Source: Myxococcales bacterium (GTDB taxonomy: Bacteria > Myxococcota_A > Polyangia > Nannocystales > Nannocystaceae). From it: a stretch of 64,000 nucleotides of DNA. Of this stretch, positions 25,501-34,129 are shown in pieces. The stretch lies in NCBI GenBank assembly GCA_020633295.1, contig JACKDW010000008.1:1-64000 (forward strand), given 5' to 3'. Both the position numbers and the translations under genes were made by a program. The notes beneath the pieces are model-generated. The model did no database searches. It was given only the letters and a program-made list of their open reading frames with translations, and was not told the origin of the DNA. Positions within the stretch are counted from its first letter, which is position 1; each line of letters opens with the position of its first letter.

Positions 25501-25732
25501 TGAACGCGGGGCCCTCATCGACGATCAAGCACGGCTGCCCAGCGCTGAGGCCCCGCGCGCGCAGGAGCGCCCCCACCTGGGCCGCGCGCACGGCGAGCGC
25601 CCCGCGGTCGAGCAGCCCGGGCGAGGCCGGCGGCGCCGAACGCAAGCGTCGCATGAGCGCGTGCAGCCACGGCGTGGACGAGGTGAGCTTCGGGGTGACG
25701 GGCGCGGGGAGGTCTTGAATGACGTGCAACGG
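22595..25732 (-). CDS. Acyl-AMP ligase / ACP / alpha-oxoamine synthase fusion (candidate sphingoid-base synthase)
   Basis: 1045 residues from TTG 25732, preceded by GGAG 8 bases upstream; ATG 25654 is an alternative, and frame further upstream resembles non-coding DNA. Domain 1 (about 20-550) is an adenylate-forming acyl ligase with AMP motif SSGTTGSTK at about 172-180, GYGLGEATCG and TGDVGF. Domain 2 (about 570-640) is an acyl carrier protein with DLGLDSLTRVEL and phosphopantetheine Ser602. Domain 3 (about 680-1045) is a PLP-dependent alpha-oxoamine synthase with HASIQDAALIAQG, DDAHGLGLLG and Lys894 in SGLSKAFSSMG. Together they would activate a fatty acid, hold it on the ACP and condense it with an amino acid. 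The usual R-x-G-x4-H motif is altered (TRAVASPAIYRELE). Confidence 0.88.
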   Translation of the reverse strand, partial: PLHVIQDLPAPVTPKLTSSTPWLHALMRRLRSAPPASPGLLDRGALAVRAAQVGALLRARGLSAGQPCLIVDEGPAFTLAAVLGAWLVGARPAVHASTMGAGGPDALVASLRRLRGLLGGPCPVLLPAAAVAVATPGLEFLLGVPERIELAPLPSARWHVPRPSELAYFQLSSGTTGSTKAIAIRWSALMAELEVLVDIAGRSRRLASWLPLNHDFGFTFVLSALDRYDALALARPAEFMADPLGWLRSVASARADHVLMPPFALSYVLRRVAAEALATLDLRCVRRIHVGGESVHPREAARFLEALAPAGLDPRSIVVGYGLGEATCGTHSCHRDGTSIARITRGPFTPGSAVQLNGVHTLDALPELRASELFVSSVGRPSVGVRCWLVDAEGSRVDEERRCGEVVIDGPMRADGYLHAPDAVEPLPRGGVRTGDVGFHHEGQLYLVDRLGNLIIRRGCNFLARELEVTVARALGLHHGRVLVVDTDLQDPESALAVVVQRGEPLDPDETRARLSGLELPAPLSAVYRLAARTHTRTSSGKKRYAWLRHLIATGALTPEFTLTPAPRSAEVHGAIAEALAELGRAAARPEDRLREDLGLDSLTRVELISALASKLGVSLDVDALVAARTVAELSARLSEAPAGDGARFEQTVHARVLAEIPQLLVEVEEQRGRSLRIEGRWVEDFASCNYLAMDLDEEVLASIGPAVARWGAHPSWTRAVASPAIYRELERALADLVDAPDALCFPTITLLHAGVLPVLCGAGALLVDAAAHASIQDAALIAQGRGASVRRFPHGDLEALERQLRASRHLPARVIAVDGVYSMSGVSADLPRLCELARRYDATVYVDDAHGLGLLGASPSSASPWGHGGGGVVRWHGLDYGADNIVYVSGLSKAFSSMGAFVTCRSPQERARLTAANTFVFSGPLPVASIATALAALRRNAALGEARRAHVQELSRELIEGARALGLRVQSPLGFPIVTVITGGLDATIRACQELWRHGVLITPAVYPAMPLDAGGVRFSLTAANTRAQVSQALTALDAIVRGR

Positions 25733-25917
25733 ATCGGCTCCGGTCGAGGGACACTCCTTCCTCGTCAACGGGAGCGCGCCCGGATCACCGGCGGCGAAAA
25801 AAACCACCGCGCCCTCGAGACACGTACGTCCCTCGCGCTCCCTCACCGACGCGGCCGCCATGGGCGCGGCGTCGTCGAGGCGCTCGCGAACTCGCGCGCC
25901 GACCGCTCGGCCTCGCG

Positions 25918-28900
25918 CTACTCCGCGCGCGCGCGGCTGCCGAGCACGATCGCGGGCGTCACGAACAGGTTCAGCAGCGTCGAGCTCACGAGCCCCCCGA
26001 GGATCACCACCGCCATCGGGTGCTCGATCTCGTGGCCCGCGGTGCCGCCCGCGACGACCAGCGGCACGAGCGCGAGGCCCGTGGAGAGCGCGGTCATCAA
26101 GATGGGCGTCAGCCGCTCGCTCGCGCCGCGCAGCAGCAGCTCGGGGCCGAAGGGCACGCCCTCCTCGTGCTCGAGGTGACGGTAGTGCGCGATCAAGAGG
26201 ATGCCGTTGCGCGCCGCGACGCCGAGCACGGTGATGAGCCCGACGAGCGTCCCGAGCGAGACCACGCCGACGCTCGCCGCGGTCGCGAGCGCGCCGCCGA
26301 GCAGCGCGAGCGGCAGGCCGAGCATCACGAGCAGCGCGAGCCGGAGGGAGCGGAGATCGGCGAGCAGGATCAGGAACACGCCGAACAGCGCGAGCGCTCC
26401 CACGCGGACGAGCGTCTGCCGCGAGCGCTCGCGGGCGCGGTGCTCCCCGAGGCTCTCCGCGTGGTGGCCCGGGGGCAACCTGTACGATCGGACCGTCTCC
26501 TCGATCGCCGCCGCGGCCGCGTCGAGGTCCGCGCCCGCGCGGAGGAACACCGAGATGTCGAGCTTCCGCGAGCCGTCCTGGTGCGCGATCGTGTTCGGCA
26601 TCGCGTCCACTCGCACGTCCGCGACGTCGCCGAGCCGGACGCTGCGCGACGCGTCGAGCGCGATGAGCAGGTCCCGCAGCGCCGAGACGTCGTCGCGCAC
26701 GCGCGGGGCGCCCCAGACGACCACGTCGATCGGCTGCTGCCCGCGGACCACGGTGCCGACGCGCTCGCCCTGGATGAGCGTCGCCGCGCGCTGACGCAGC
26801 AGCCCGGGGTCCACGCCCAGCGCCGCGCAGCGGTCGAGCTGCGGCGTGATCTCGATCTGCGGGACGAGCACCTGCGCCGCCGGGCTGGCGTGCTCGACGT
26901 CCGCGAGCGCCTCGACGGCGCGCGCCAGCGCGGCGCCGTGCTCCTGCAGCGCCTCGAGCTCGGGCCCGAACAGGCGGATCACGATCGCGCCCGAGCCCCC
27001 GCTCAGCACCTCGCGCATGCGCTCCTGCAGGTAGGTCTGCACGTCGCGGTAGACGCCCGGGTAGCCCGCGACGCGCTCGCCGACCTCGCGCAGCGCCAGC
27101 TCGAGATCGGCGTCGGGATCGACGCTGACCCAGAGCTCGGCGAACTGCGGGCCGACGACCTCGTCGGCGACCTCGGCCCGCCCGATGTGGGCGCCGAAGT
27201 TGCGCACGCCGGGGACCTCGAGCAGCTCGGCCCGCGCGAGCTCGGCGGTCCTCGCCATGGCCGACAGCGACGTCCCCGGCTTGCCGATCCAGTGCATGAG
27301 GAAGTCGTTCTCGGCGAACTGGGGCAGGAACGCGGTGTCGAGCGCGACGAGCGAGCCGAGCGACAGCAGCGTCGCGATCGCGCTCGCGCCGATGAGCAGC
27401 CGGGGTCGACGCAGCGTCGCGCGCAGCGTCGCGAGGTAGGCGGCGCGCAGCCGCGTGGCCAAGGGCGGCGCGCGCACGCGCGCGACGTGACCCGGCAGCA
27501 GCAGCAGCGCGAGCGCCGGCGTCAGCGTGAGCGCGACGATCATCGACGCGAGCACCGCGAGCCCGTAGCCGAGCGCGAGCGGGCGGAAGAACGCGCCGGC
27601 GACCCCGGGCAAGAACAGCACCGGCACGAACACCAGGAGCACGATCAGCGTCGCGTAGACGACCGCGCTGCGGACCTCGAGGGACGCCTCGAGCACGATC
27701 CGCAGCGTCGCCGCCAGCGACCTGTCCTCGGGGGCCTCCCGCAGCCGGCGGTGGATGTTCTCGACGTCGATGATCGCGTCGTCGACGACCTCGCCGAGCG
27801 CGATGATCAGGCCCGCGATCACCATCGTGTCGAGCGTCATCCCGAGCGCGGTGAGGATCGCGGCCGCGGTGAGCAGCGAGATCGGGATCGCGAGCACGCT
27901 GATGATCGCGGTGCGCCAGTCCCAGAGGAACAGCAGCAGGATGACGACGACCAGCGCGGTGCCGATCGCCATCGCCTCGCCGAGGTTGGCGAGCGCGCGC
28001 TCGATGAAGCCCGCGGGGCGGAAGATCGTCGCGTCGAGCTCGACGCCGGGCATCGCCGGCGCCAGCGACTCGAGCGCGCGATCGATGCCGTAGGTGACCT
28101 CGAGGCTGTTGGCGCCGGGCTGCTTCTCGACGATCAGCAGCAGGCCCGCGCCGCCGGTCACGACGGCCTCGCCGATCGGCGGCGGGGGCTGCTCGACGAC
28201 CTCCGCCACGTCGCCGAGCGTCAGGGAGCGCCCGGCGCTCGCGGCCACCGGCGCGCGCGCGAGCTCCTCCGCGGTGGACGCCACGGCGCCGTGCAGCACA
28301 GGCAGGCGCTGGTTCGGGCCGTCGACGAAGCCGCCGGGCTGCGGCGTCACGGCGCCCCCCGCCGCGCGCGCGACCTCGTCGAGCGTGACGCCGTGCGCGT
28401 GCAGGCGCTCAGGCTCGACCTGGACCTGGAGCTGACGGCCGCGCTCGCCCCAGATCGCGACGTTCGCGACCCCGGGGACGCCCATCAGCCGCGGGCGGAC
28501 GACCCAGCGCACGAGGTCCGTGAGCTCCATCTGCGACTGGTCCTTGGACCATATCGCGACCTTGAGCACGCGCGAGGTCGAGGACAGCGGCGAGAGCACC
28601 ACCGGGCGGCTGGCGAGCGCGGGCAGCCGCGCCCGCGCGACCCGCTCGCTGACGAGCGCGCGCGCGTCGATCAGCTCGGTGCCGCGTTCGAACAGCACGA
28701 CGACCGACGACAGCCCGAGCACGGAGCGCGAGCGCAGCTCGGTCATCCCGGGCGTCCCCGCGAGCGCGCTCTCGAGCGGCGTCGTGACGAGCGACTCGAC
28801 CTCCTCGCTCGACAGCCCCGGGGCCTCGGTCTGGATCTCGACGCGCGGCGGCGCGAACTCGGGGAACGCGTCGAAGGACGCGCCGGAGGTCACCAGCGCG

Positions 28901-28977
28901 CCGACGACGATGAGCACGAGCGCGAGCCCGAGCACGACGTGGCGCTGACGCAGGCACAGCTCGATGAACCCGCGCAT
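25918..28977 (-). CDS. RND efflux pump permease, heavy-metal (CusA/CzcA-like) type
   Basis: 1019 residues from ATG 28977. The start overlaps the adaptor stop as TGATG; more upstream codons would run into that gene. It has the 12-helix RND layout with two large periplasmic loops. The TM4 segment GEVVDDAIIDVENIHRR carries the paired Asp needed for proton relay, and the protein has the internal duplication of the family. The DDAIIDVEN form is the one found in CusA-like metal exporters as opposed to drug exporters. It works with the upstream adaptor and outer-membrane factor as a tripartite envelope pump. The cation is not predictable, and the Cus metal-triad Met residues were not checked. Confidence 0.9.
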   Translation of the reverse strand: MRGFIELCLRQRHVVLGLALVLIVVGALVTSGASFDAFPEFAPPRVEIQTEAPGLSSEEVESLVTTPLESALAGTPGMTELRSRSVLGLSSVVVLFERGTELIDARALVSERVARARLPALASRPVVLSPLSSTSRVLKVAIWSKDQSQMELTDLVRWVVRPRLMGVPGVANVAIWGERGRQLQVQVEPERLHAHGVTLDEVARAAGGAVTPQPGGFVDGPNQRLPVLHGAVASTAEELARAPVAASAGRSLTLGDVAEVVEQPPPPIGEAVVTGGAGLLLIVEKQPGANSLEVTYGIDRALESLAPAMPGVELDATIFRPAGFIERALANLGEAMAIGTALVVVILLLFLWDWRTAIISVLAIPISLLTAAAILTALGMTLDTMVIAGLIIALGEVVDDAIIDVENIHRRLREAPEDRSLAATLRIVLEASLEVRSAVVYATLIVLLVFVPVLFLPGVAGAFFRPLALGYGLAVLASMIVALTLTPALALLLLPGHVARVRAPPLATRLRAAYLATLRATLRRPRLLIGASAIATLLSLGSLVALDTAFLPQFAENDFLMHWIGKPGTSLSAMARTAELARAELLEVPGVRNFGAHIGRAEVADEVVGPQFAELWVSVDPDADLELALREVGERVAGYPGVYRDVQTYLQERMREVLSGGSGAIVIRLFGPELEALQEHGAALARAVEALADVEHASPAAQVLVPQIEITPQLDRCAALGVDPGLLRQRAATLIQGERVGTVVRGQQPIDVVVWGAPRVRDDVSALRDLLIALDASRSVRLGDVADVRVDAMPNTIAHQDGSRKLDISVFLRAGADLDAAAAAIEETVRSYRLPPGHHAESLGEHRARERSRQTLVRVGALALFGVFLILLADLRSLRLALLVMLGLPLALLGGALATAASVGVVSLGTLVGLITVLGVAARNGILLIAHYRHLEHEEGVPFGPELLLRGASERLTPILMTALSTGLALVPLVVAGGTAGHEIEHPMAVVILGGLVSSTLLNLFVTPAIVLGSRARAE

Positions 28978-30137
28978 CAGTGCCCCGGCTCGAACTCCGC
29001 GCCGTACAGCTCGGCGGCCCCGACCGAGACGACGCACGCGCCGACGTCGGGCCCGCGCCGCAGCACCGCCGCGTCGCCGTCGCGCCGCTCGAGCTCGACG
29101 CGCGCGCGTCGATACACGCGCTCGCCGTCACACGCGTAGACCCACGCCGAGCCGCCGGCGTCGTAGAAGACCGCCGAGTACGGCACGGCGGTGAGGTGCT
29201 CCGCGCGCCGCAGCGGCACCGAGACCAGCACGCGCTCCCCGGGCGAGAACGCCGAGGTCTCCGGACCCAGCGCGTAGTAGCGATCGACGGTCCCGGCCGC
29301 CGGCGTCGCGGTCGGCGGCCCCGCGACGGCGCTGGCGCGCGCGCCCGCGTGGCCGTCGCGCGCGCCCAGCGGCTGCACGAGCGCGTCGGCGTCGGGCTCG
29401 AGCTGGCGAAGATCCCCGGAGTAGACGGGCACGCGCACCCAGAGGGTGTCGGCGTCGACGAGCTCGAGCAGCGGCGACCCGGCGGCCACGACCTGCTCGG
29501 ACGCGACCGTCAGCGCGCGGACGATGCCGTCGCTCGGGGCCTGCACGGCCATCGAGACGTCGGAGAGCAGCGGCGACGAACGCAGCGCGCGGCTGCGGAC
29601 GCGCGCCGCCTCGAGATCCGCGCGCGCGATGTCTCGCGCCGCCGTCGCCTCCTCGATCGCGCGCTGGCTGCCCGCCCTGGAGCGCGCGAGCGCGCTCGTC
29701 CGCTCGAGGCGCGCCTCGGCGGCCACGAGCTGCGCGCGCGCGGCCGTGACCTCGCGGTGCGCCCGCGCCTGCGTGTCGCGATCAACCGGCGCCAGCGGGA
29801 CCAGCCGCAGCAGCGTGTCTCCGGCGTGCACGCGGGCGCCCGGCGCCAGCGTCTCGGTGGTGTGGACGACCCCGGCGACCGGCGCGGCGACCGGGATCAC
29901 GCGCCCCGGCGGGACGCTGATCTCGCCGCCCACCAAGCGCTGCCCCGGCGCGTCGTGCTCCTCGACCGTCGCCGTCACGATCGCGAGGCGCCGCGCCGCC
30001 TCGGGCGTGAGGTGGACCCGCGTGAGCTCGTGCTCGGCGACCGGGTTCTCCACGGTCGAGGGCGGCTCGTGGCGCGCCGCCGCAGGCGGCGCCCCGCAGG
30101 CGGTCAGCAGCGCGAGCGCGACGGTCAAGCGCTTCAT
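28977..30137 (-). CDS. RND periplasmic adaptor lipoprotein (HlyD/CusB-like)
   Basis: 386 residues from ATG 30137. The lipoprotein signal is LALLTACGAP. A barrel-sandwich half GRVIPVAAPVAGVVHTTETL and its partner half QAPSDGIVRALTV flank a coiled-coil hairpin (about 130-190, HREVTAARAQLVAAEARLER). A beta-barrel and membrane-proximal domain follow. The gene overlaps its neighbours on both sides (ATGA upstream, TGATG downstream), so expression is tightly coupled. It bridges the inner-membrane permease and the outer-membrane channel. Confidence 0.88.
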   Translation of the reverse strand: MKRLTVALALLTACGAPPAAARHEPPSTVENPVAEHELTRVHLTPEAARRLAIVTATVEEHDAPGQRLVGGEISVPPGRVIPVAAPVAGVVHTTETLAPGARVHAGDTLLRLVPLAPVDRDTQARAHREVTAARAQLVAAEARLERTSALARSRAGSQRAIEEATAARDIARADLEAARVRSRALRSSPLLSDVSMAVQAPSDGIVRALTVASEQVVAAGSPLLELVDADTLWVRVPVYSGDLRQLEPDADALVQPLGARDGHAGARASAVAGPPTATPAAGTVDRYYALGPETSAFSPGERVLVSVPLRRAEHLTAVPYSAVFYDAGGSAWVYACDGERVYRRARVELERRDGDAAVLRRGPDVGACVVSVGAAELYGAEFEPGH

Positions 30138-31516
30138 CCGGCCGCTCCCAAGCTCGCGATCTCCAGACGCGCTCCGACGGCGCGCTCGAGCTCCGCGTGG
30201 GCCCGACGGACCTCCGCGTCGAGCTCGGCGGCCCGCAGGCGCGCGGCGCCGAGGCGACGCAGCGCGTCGAGCACCACCAGGTAGGAGTCCTCGCCGAGCT
30301 CGTAGCGCTGCGTCGCGGCCTCGAGCGCGCGCTCGAGCGGCGGCGTTACGTCGTCGCGGTAGCGAGCGCGCGAGGCCAAGGACTGCTCGAGCTGCGCGCG
30401 CGCCGAGAGCACCTCGAGCCCGACGCGCTGCCGGACGACGTCGACGCGGTGACGCGCGCGCTCGACGTCGGCCTCGGCGCGCCGCACCCCGCCCTGGTTC
30501 TGGTTGAAGATCGGCAGCTCCACCCGCCCGCCGACACGCGCGCCTCCGGCCATGGAGTCCCACTGTATGTCCGTTTGCAGCGCGAGCGCCATGATCCGCG
30601 CGCGCTCCCAGCCGGCTCGAGCTGCGGCCCCCTCGAGCTCGAGCTCGGCCGCGCGGACATCCGGTCGAGCCCCGCGCGCGAGTGGGAGCAGCGCGTCGAT
30701 CGACGGCGCGCTCGCCGGGAGCGCTCGCCGGGTCACCACCTCGACGCGCTCGCTCGCGTCGCGCCCGAGCAGCACGAGCAGGCGCGCGCCGGCGAGCGTC
30801 TGCTCGCGCCGCGCGACCGCCACGGCGTCCGCGGCGACGCGCGCGTCGGCTCGCACCGTCAGGACGTCCGCCGGGCTCACGTCGCCCGCGGTCGACCGCG
30901 CCTCGGCGAGCGCGACGAGCTCGCGCGCGGTCGTCTCGAGCTCCACGAGGATCTCCACGCGTCGGCCCGCGAGCGCGCGCTCGATGTGGGCCAACCGGAC
31001 ATCGCGCGCGAGGTCGAGGCCGCTCTGCACCAGCGACTCGGCGACGCTCTCCACCACGAGCGCGGCCGCCCGCTTCCTGCGGGGGCGCTGGAGCAGCGAG
31101 GTGATCGGCGCGAGCAGGCCGACCGCCGCCTTGATCGAGCCGATCGGCGCCTGCGCCGAGATCGACGGGTTCTCGACGCGCACCGCGGCGTCGTAGTCGG
31201 CGCTCGCCGCTCGCAGCCGCGTGACGTCAGCGCGAAACGCCGGGCTGCTCCAGAGCGCGAGCGCCACGGCCTCGTCCTCGTCGAGGCCGTCCGCGAGCGC
31301 GACCCCGGGCGGCAGCGACGGCTCGCGCGACGCGTCCTCGGCCGTCCGAATCCCGTGACCTGTACGCTGCGTCAGCTCGTCGTTCAGCCAGCCGCGATCC
31401 CGACTCGCGCTCGAGCAGCCCGCGACGACGCTCGTGATCACCAGCACCCATCGCGGGAGCTTCGCGCGCTGTCGTGTGGACGTCGCCACGAGTCGGTTCC
31501 GAAGGTGCAGCAGCAA
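30134..31516 (-). CDS. TolC-family outer-membrane efflux lipoprotein
   Basis: About 460 residues. Start TTG 31516 or GTG 31489; the latter leaves 14 residues before the hydrophobic core of the lipoprotein signal VLVITSVVAGCSSA. Two long helical halves, each rich in Ala/Glu/Arg heptads with turn motifs (ENPSISAQAP; ELPIFNQNQGG), match the duplicated TolC fold. It is the first gene of the efflux operon, and its stop overlaps the adaptor start as ATGA. It forms the outer-membrane duct for the RND pump. Confidence 0.87.
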   Translation of the reverse strand: MLLHLRNRLVATSTRQRAKLPRWVLVITSVVAGCSSASRDRGWLNDELTQRTGHGIRTAEDASREPSLPPGVALADGLDEDEAVALALWSSPAFRADVTRLRAASADYDAAVRVENPSISAQAPIGSIKAAVGLLAPITSLLQRPRRKRAAALVVESVAESLVQSGLDLARDVRLAHIERALAGRRVEILVELETTARELVALAEARSTAGDVSPADVLTVRADARVAADAVAVARREQTLAGARLLVLLGRDASERVEVVTRRALPASAPSIDALLPLARGARPDVRAAELELEGAAARAGWERARIMALALQTDIQWDSMAGGARVGGRVELPIFNQNQGGVRRAEADVERARHRVDVVRQRVGLEVLSARAQLEQSLASRARYRDDVTPPLERALEAATQRYELGEDSYLVVLDALRRLGAARLRAAELDAEVRRAHAELERAVGARLEIASLGAAG

Positions 31517-31762
31517 GCATGCGCCGCCGGGCCCTCGACGCCGCGACGCCGTCGAGACCTACCACGAACCGCGCGCGGGCTGACGTCGCCGAGGCACGCG
31601 CGAGCAGCCGGTGGCGAATGTCTGCGTGTCGCCTCGCGCCGTATTTTTCGTTGTGGGCGAGGCGGTGAAACGCGGTTGTACCGGGCCGTACTACAAGTTT
31701 CGCCAACGACGCTCGCGGCGAAAAGGACAAGTGAGGCGCGCGTGGGCATTCGCCGCGGGCTG

Positions 31763-32206
31763 CTAGGCCTCGGGTCCAGGCCAGCGCGCGAGCAGCTGGT
31801 CGACCTCGGCGAGCGCCTCGTCGACGCGCGCGCGGTGCAGCAGCGACAGGCGGTTACGCGAGAGCACGCGGCCGACCGTCGCCGCCAGGGTGAACAGCGC
31901 GCGGCGGACCACGTCCGCGCCGCAGACGTACACCGAGATGTCGCGCGCGGCGACGTCCGGGATGTCGGCGCGCGCCTGGATCATCGCCTTGCGCGTCGCC
32001 GCGCCGAACGAGCCGAGCTCGGAGATGTCGGAGACGATGGCCGGCGTGAGCCCGCCGCGAATCAGGTACGCGACGATCTCGGTCACCTCGGCGGGCGACA
32101 CGTCGCCGCGGTACACGATCACGGGCACCACGCCGCGGTAGGTGTACAGGCGGTGGGCCCCGACGCGCGCGGGCAGCTCCTCGGTACGTCGATCGTCGTC
32201 GGTCAT
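31763..32206 (-). CDS. SpoIIAA/STAS-like small protein
   Basis: 147 residues, soluble. Alternating strands and helices (VVPVIVYRGDV, TPAIVSDISELGSFG, RDISVYVCG) resemble the SpoIIAA-like fold of small myxobacterial proteins thought to act in signalling. No phosphorylatable Ser motif is certain. A TATACT hexamer (32225-32230) lies 18 bases upstream of the ATG. It is divergent from the GNAT gene and about 250 bases from the start of the efflux operon. Function unknown; the fold call is tentative. Confidence 0.5.
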   Translation of the reverse strand: MTDDDRRTEELPARVGAHRLYTYRGVVPVIVYRGDVSPAEVTEIVAYLIRGGLTPAIVSDISELGSFGAATRKAMIQARADIPDVAARDISVYVCGADVVRRALFTLAATVGRVLSRNRLSLLHRARVDEALAEVDQLLARWPGPEA

Positions 32207-32224
32207 GGACGGCGCGTTCGCGTG

Positions 32225-32230
32225 AGTATA
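32225..32230 (-). promoter_or_regulatory. -10-like TATACT for the 32206 gene
   Basis: A perfect TATACT on the minus strand, 18 bases before the ATG. It would give a leader of about 10 bases without an obvious ribosome-binding site. Confidence 0.4.
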
Positions 32231-32301
32231 GGACGCCGGCCGCGTCGCGGATCAGCGATCGCAGCGTCGCCGCGAGGCGGCGCGGACGCGGGCGGGGCTG
32301 C

Positions 32302-32307
32302 TACGCT
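32302..32307 (+). promoter_or_regulatory. -10-like TACGCT for the acetyltransferase gene
   Basis: TACGCT is followed by seven bases and the GTG start at 32315. This is the same near-leaderless layout as at several other genes here. Confidence 0.35.
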
Positions 32308-32314
32308 GCGGCGC

Positions 32315-32992
32315 GTGCAGGTCCACCCGCCTTCGCTCATTCGCGCGCCCCTCGGCGCGCGCACAATCGAGCTGCGCGCCCCGAGCCCGCGCGACGCCGC
32401 CGCGCTGGTCGAGGCGATCGACGCGAGCGTCCCGGCGCTGCGGCGCTTCATGCCGTGGGCGCACCTCGAGCAGACGGTCGAGCGTCAGTACGCGCGCCTC
32501 GTCGACGTCCAGCGCGAGTTCTGGGGCGACGGCTTCAAGACCTATCACCTGTGGGAGGGCGCGCGGATGCTCGGCTGCGCGGGGCTGCACGATCGCACGC
32601 TCAACTCGCGCGGCGCCGAGCTCGGCTACTGGACGCGCAGCGACGTCGCCGGCCAAGGGGTCGGCACGCTCGCGGCGCGCGTGCTCGTCGTCGTGGCCGT
32701 GGAGCACCTCGAGCTCGAGCGGCTGCAGCTGCTCTACCTCGCGAGCAACCACGGCAGCCGGCGGATCGCCGAGAAGTGCGGGTTTCAGATCGAGGGGCGC
32801 ATGCGCTGCTTTCAGACCGCGCCGACGTCGGAGCAGCGCGCGGACGGGATGTCCGACGAGCGCGTCACCGTGATAACGGCGCTGCTGCGCGACGAGGCGC
32901 GCGCGCTGCCCTGGTACGCGCCGCTGCGCGCGGCCCTGGAGCTGTACGACTGGGACGGCGCGCCCCTCGAGCTCGCGCGCGCGGGTGACTGA
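32315..32992 (+). CDS. GNAT-family N-acetyltransferase (RimJ/RimL-like)
   Basis: 225 residues from GTG 32315, which fits the family length; the frame stays open far upstream only because of GC bias. It has the RimJ/RimL layout: an N-terminal IELRAPSPRDAAALVEAID, then ELGYWTRSDVAGQGVGTLA (acetyl-CoA-binding motif A), and a C-terminal SNHGSRRIAEKCGFQIEGRMR (motif B). Such enzymes acetylate protein N-termini, antibiotics or small amines. No partner gene suggests a substrate. A C-terminal extension of about 35 residues follows the usual end. Confidence 0.87.
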   Translation: MQVHPPSLIRAPLGARTIELRAPSPRDAAALVEAIDASVPALRRFMPWAHLEQTVERQYARLVDVQREFWGDGFKTYHLWEGARMLGCAGLHDRTLNSRGAELGYWTRSDVAGQGVGTLAARVLVVVAVEHLELERLQLLYLASNHGSRRIAEKCGFQIEGRMRCFQTAPTSEQRADGMSDERVTVITALLRDEARALPWYAPLRAALELYDWDGAPLELARAGD

Positions 32993-33037
32993 GCGCCGCG
33001 CTTGTCAGCGCCGCGAAGATCCTCGACGCTCGAGTCG

Positions 33038-34099
33038 ATGCGCACCTGGTCGATCGGCCTCGCGGCCGCGTGCTTGATCTCCTGCCTCCCCTCGCCGCGC
33101 CCGCAGCCAGACCCGGCCGCCGGCGAGTACGCGCCCGGCGTCGAGGAGGTCGCGTACGCGCCCGTCGGCGAGCTCGCGTCGAGCTCGCCGGCCCCCGCCG
33201 CGCCCGCGGTCGCGCTCGTCAGCGACGCGAGCCTGCGCGCGGCGCTCGACGCCGGCATCGTCGCCGCGGAGGACGGCGAGCTCGAGGTCGACAGCTTCGT
33301 CATGATGCTCGTGGTCGAGGAGCTCGCGGTGGGCTCCCCGCTCGCGCCCAGCTTCACGCGGGTCGAGGGCGGCGACGGCTACCGCGTCTCGGGCGTCGCC
33401 GCCGGCTCGATCTACGCGCGCCTCGGGCTGCGCGACGGCGACGTGATCACGGCGATCAACGGCGTGCCGCTGACGAGCCCCGGGCGCGCGCTGATGGCGA
33501 GCGGCGAGCGCAGCCGGCGGGCCGCGATCTCGCTGGAGCGCGACGGCGTCGCGTTCGAGCAGACGCTGCGGATCCGCTCGGAGGTCGCGTGGCGCAACCG
33601 TCGTGGCCGGGCGCCGTCGCGCGCGGGCCTCGGCGGCCTGTTCCGCAGCGAGCGAGACCACGCGCGCGCGCGCCCGTTCCCCGCGTCCGACGAGGAGCCG
33701 GAGCCGTCGTCGCCGGCGCGCGACGAGCGGGCGCCCGAGGGCGCGGCCGAGGCGATCCGCTGCGAGCCCGACGGGCTGCGGTGCACGATCGATCGCGCGT
33801 GGCTGCGCGGCGCCGTCACCAGCGAGACGATGCTGAAGCAGGCGCGCGTGCTCCCGTCGACGCGCGACGGCGAGGTCGTCGGCTTCAAGCTCTACGCGAT
33901 CCGCCACGGGAGCATCCCGTACCTGCTCGGGATCAAGAACGGGGACCTGATCACGCGGATCAACGGGCGCGCGCTGACCAGCGCCGACGCGGTCATGGAG
34001 CTGTGGCAGCAGCTCGAGGAGCTCGGCGCGGTCGAGGTCATCGAGCTCGCGCTCGAGCGTCGCGGGCAGCCGACGCGGCTGCGCGTCGAGCTGCGGTGA
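33038..34099 (+). CDS. Lipoprotein with two PDZ domains, GspC-like at the C-terminus
   Basis: 353 residues from ATG 33038, chosen because the lipoprotein signal (GLAAACLISC) starts 6 residues later. The first PDZ domain is GVAAGSIYARLGLRDGDVIT at about 132-151. It is followed by an Arg/Glu-rich linker and a second PDZ (FKLYAIRHGSIPYLLGIKNG...DLITRINGRALTSADAVMEL) that closely resembles the PDZ of type II secretion GspC. It is probably exported and lipid-anchored. No other secretion gene is adjacent. It could be a scaffold for protease or secretion complexes. Confidence 0.8.
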   Translation: MRTWSIGLAAACLISCLPSPRPQPDPAAGEYAPGVEEVAYAPVGELASSSPAPAAPAVALVSDASLRAALDAGIVAAEDGELEVDSFVMMLVVEELAVGSPLAPSFTRVEGGDGYRVSGVAAGSIYARLGLRDGDVITAINGVPLTSPGRALMASGERSRRAAISLERDGVAFEQTLRIRSEVAWRNRRGRAPSRAGLGGLFRSERDHARARPFPASDEEPEPSSPARDERAPEGAAEAIRCEPDGLRCTIDRAWLRGAVTSETMLKQARVLPSTRDGEVVGFKLYAIRHGSIPYLLGIKNGDLITRINGRALTSADAVMELWQQLEELGAVEVIELALERRGQPTRLRVELR

Positions 34100-34129
34100 G
34101 GCGAACGCGAGCGCGACGCGGTCGCGCGC

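Noticed and set aside
26020..29139. A 1039-codon plus-strand frame
   Set aside because: Shadow of the RND permease; full of RDRQRQR-type sequence with no hydrophobic core.
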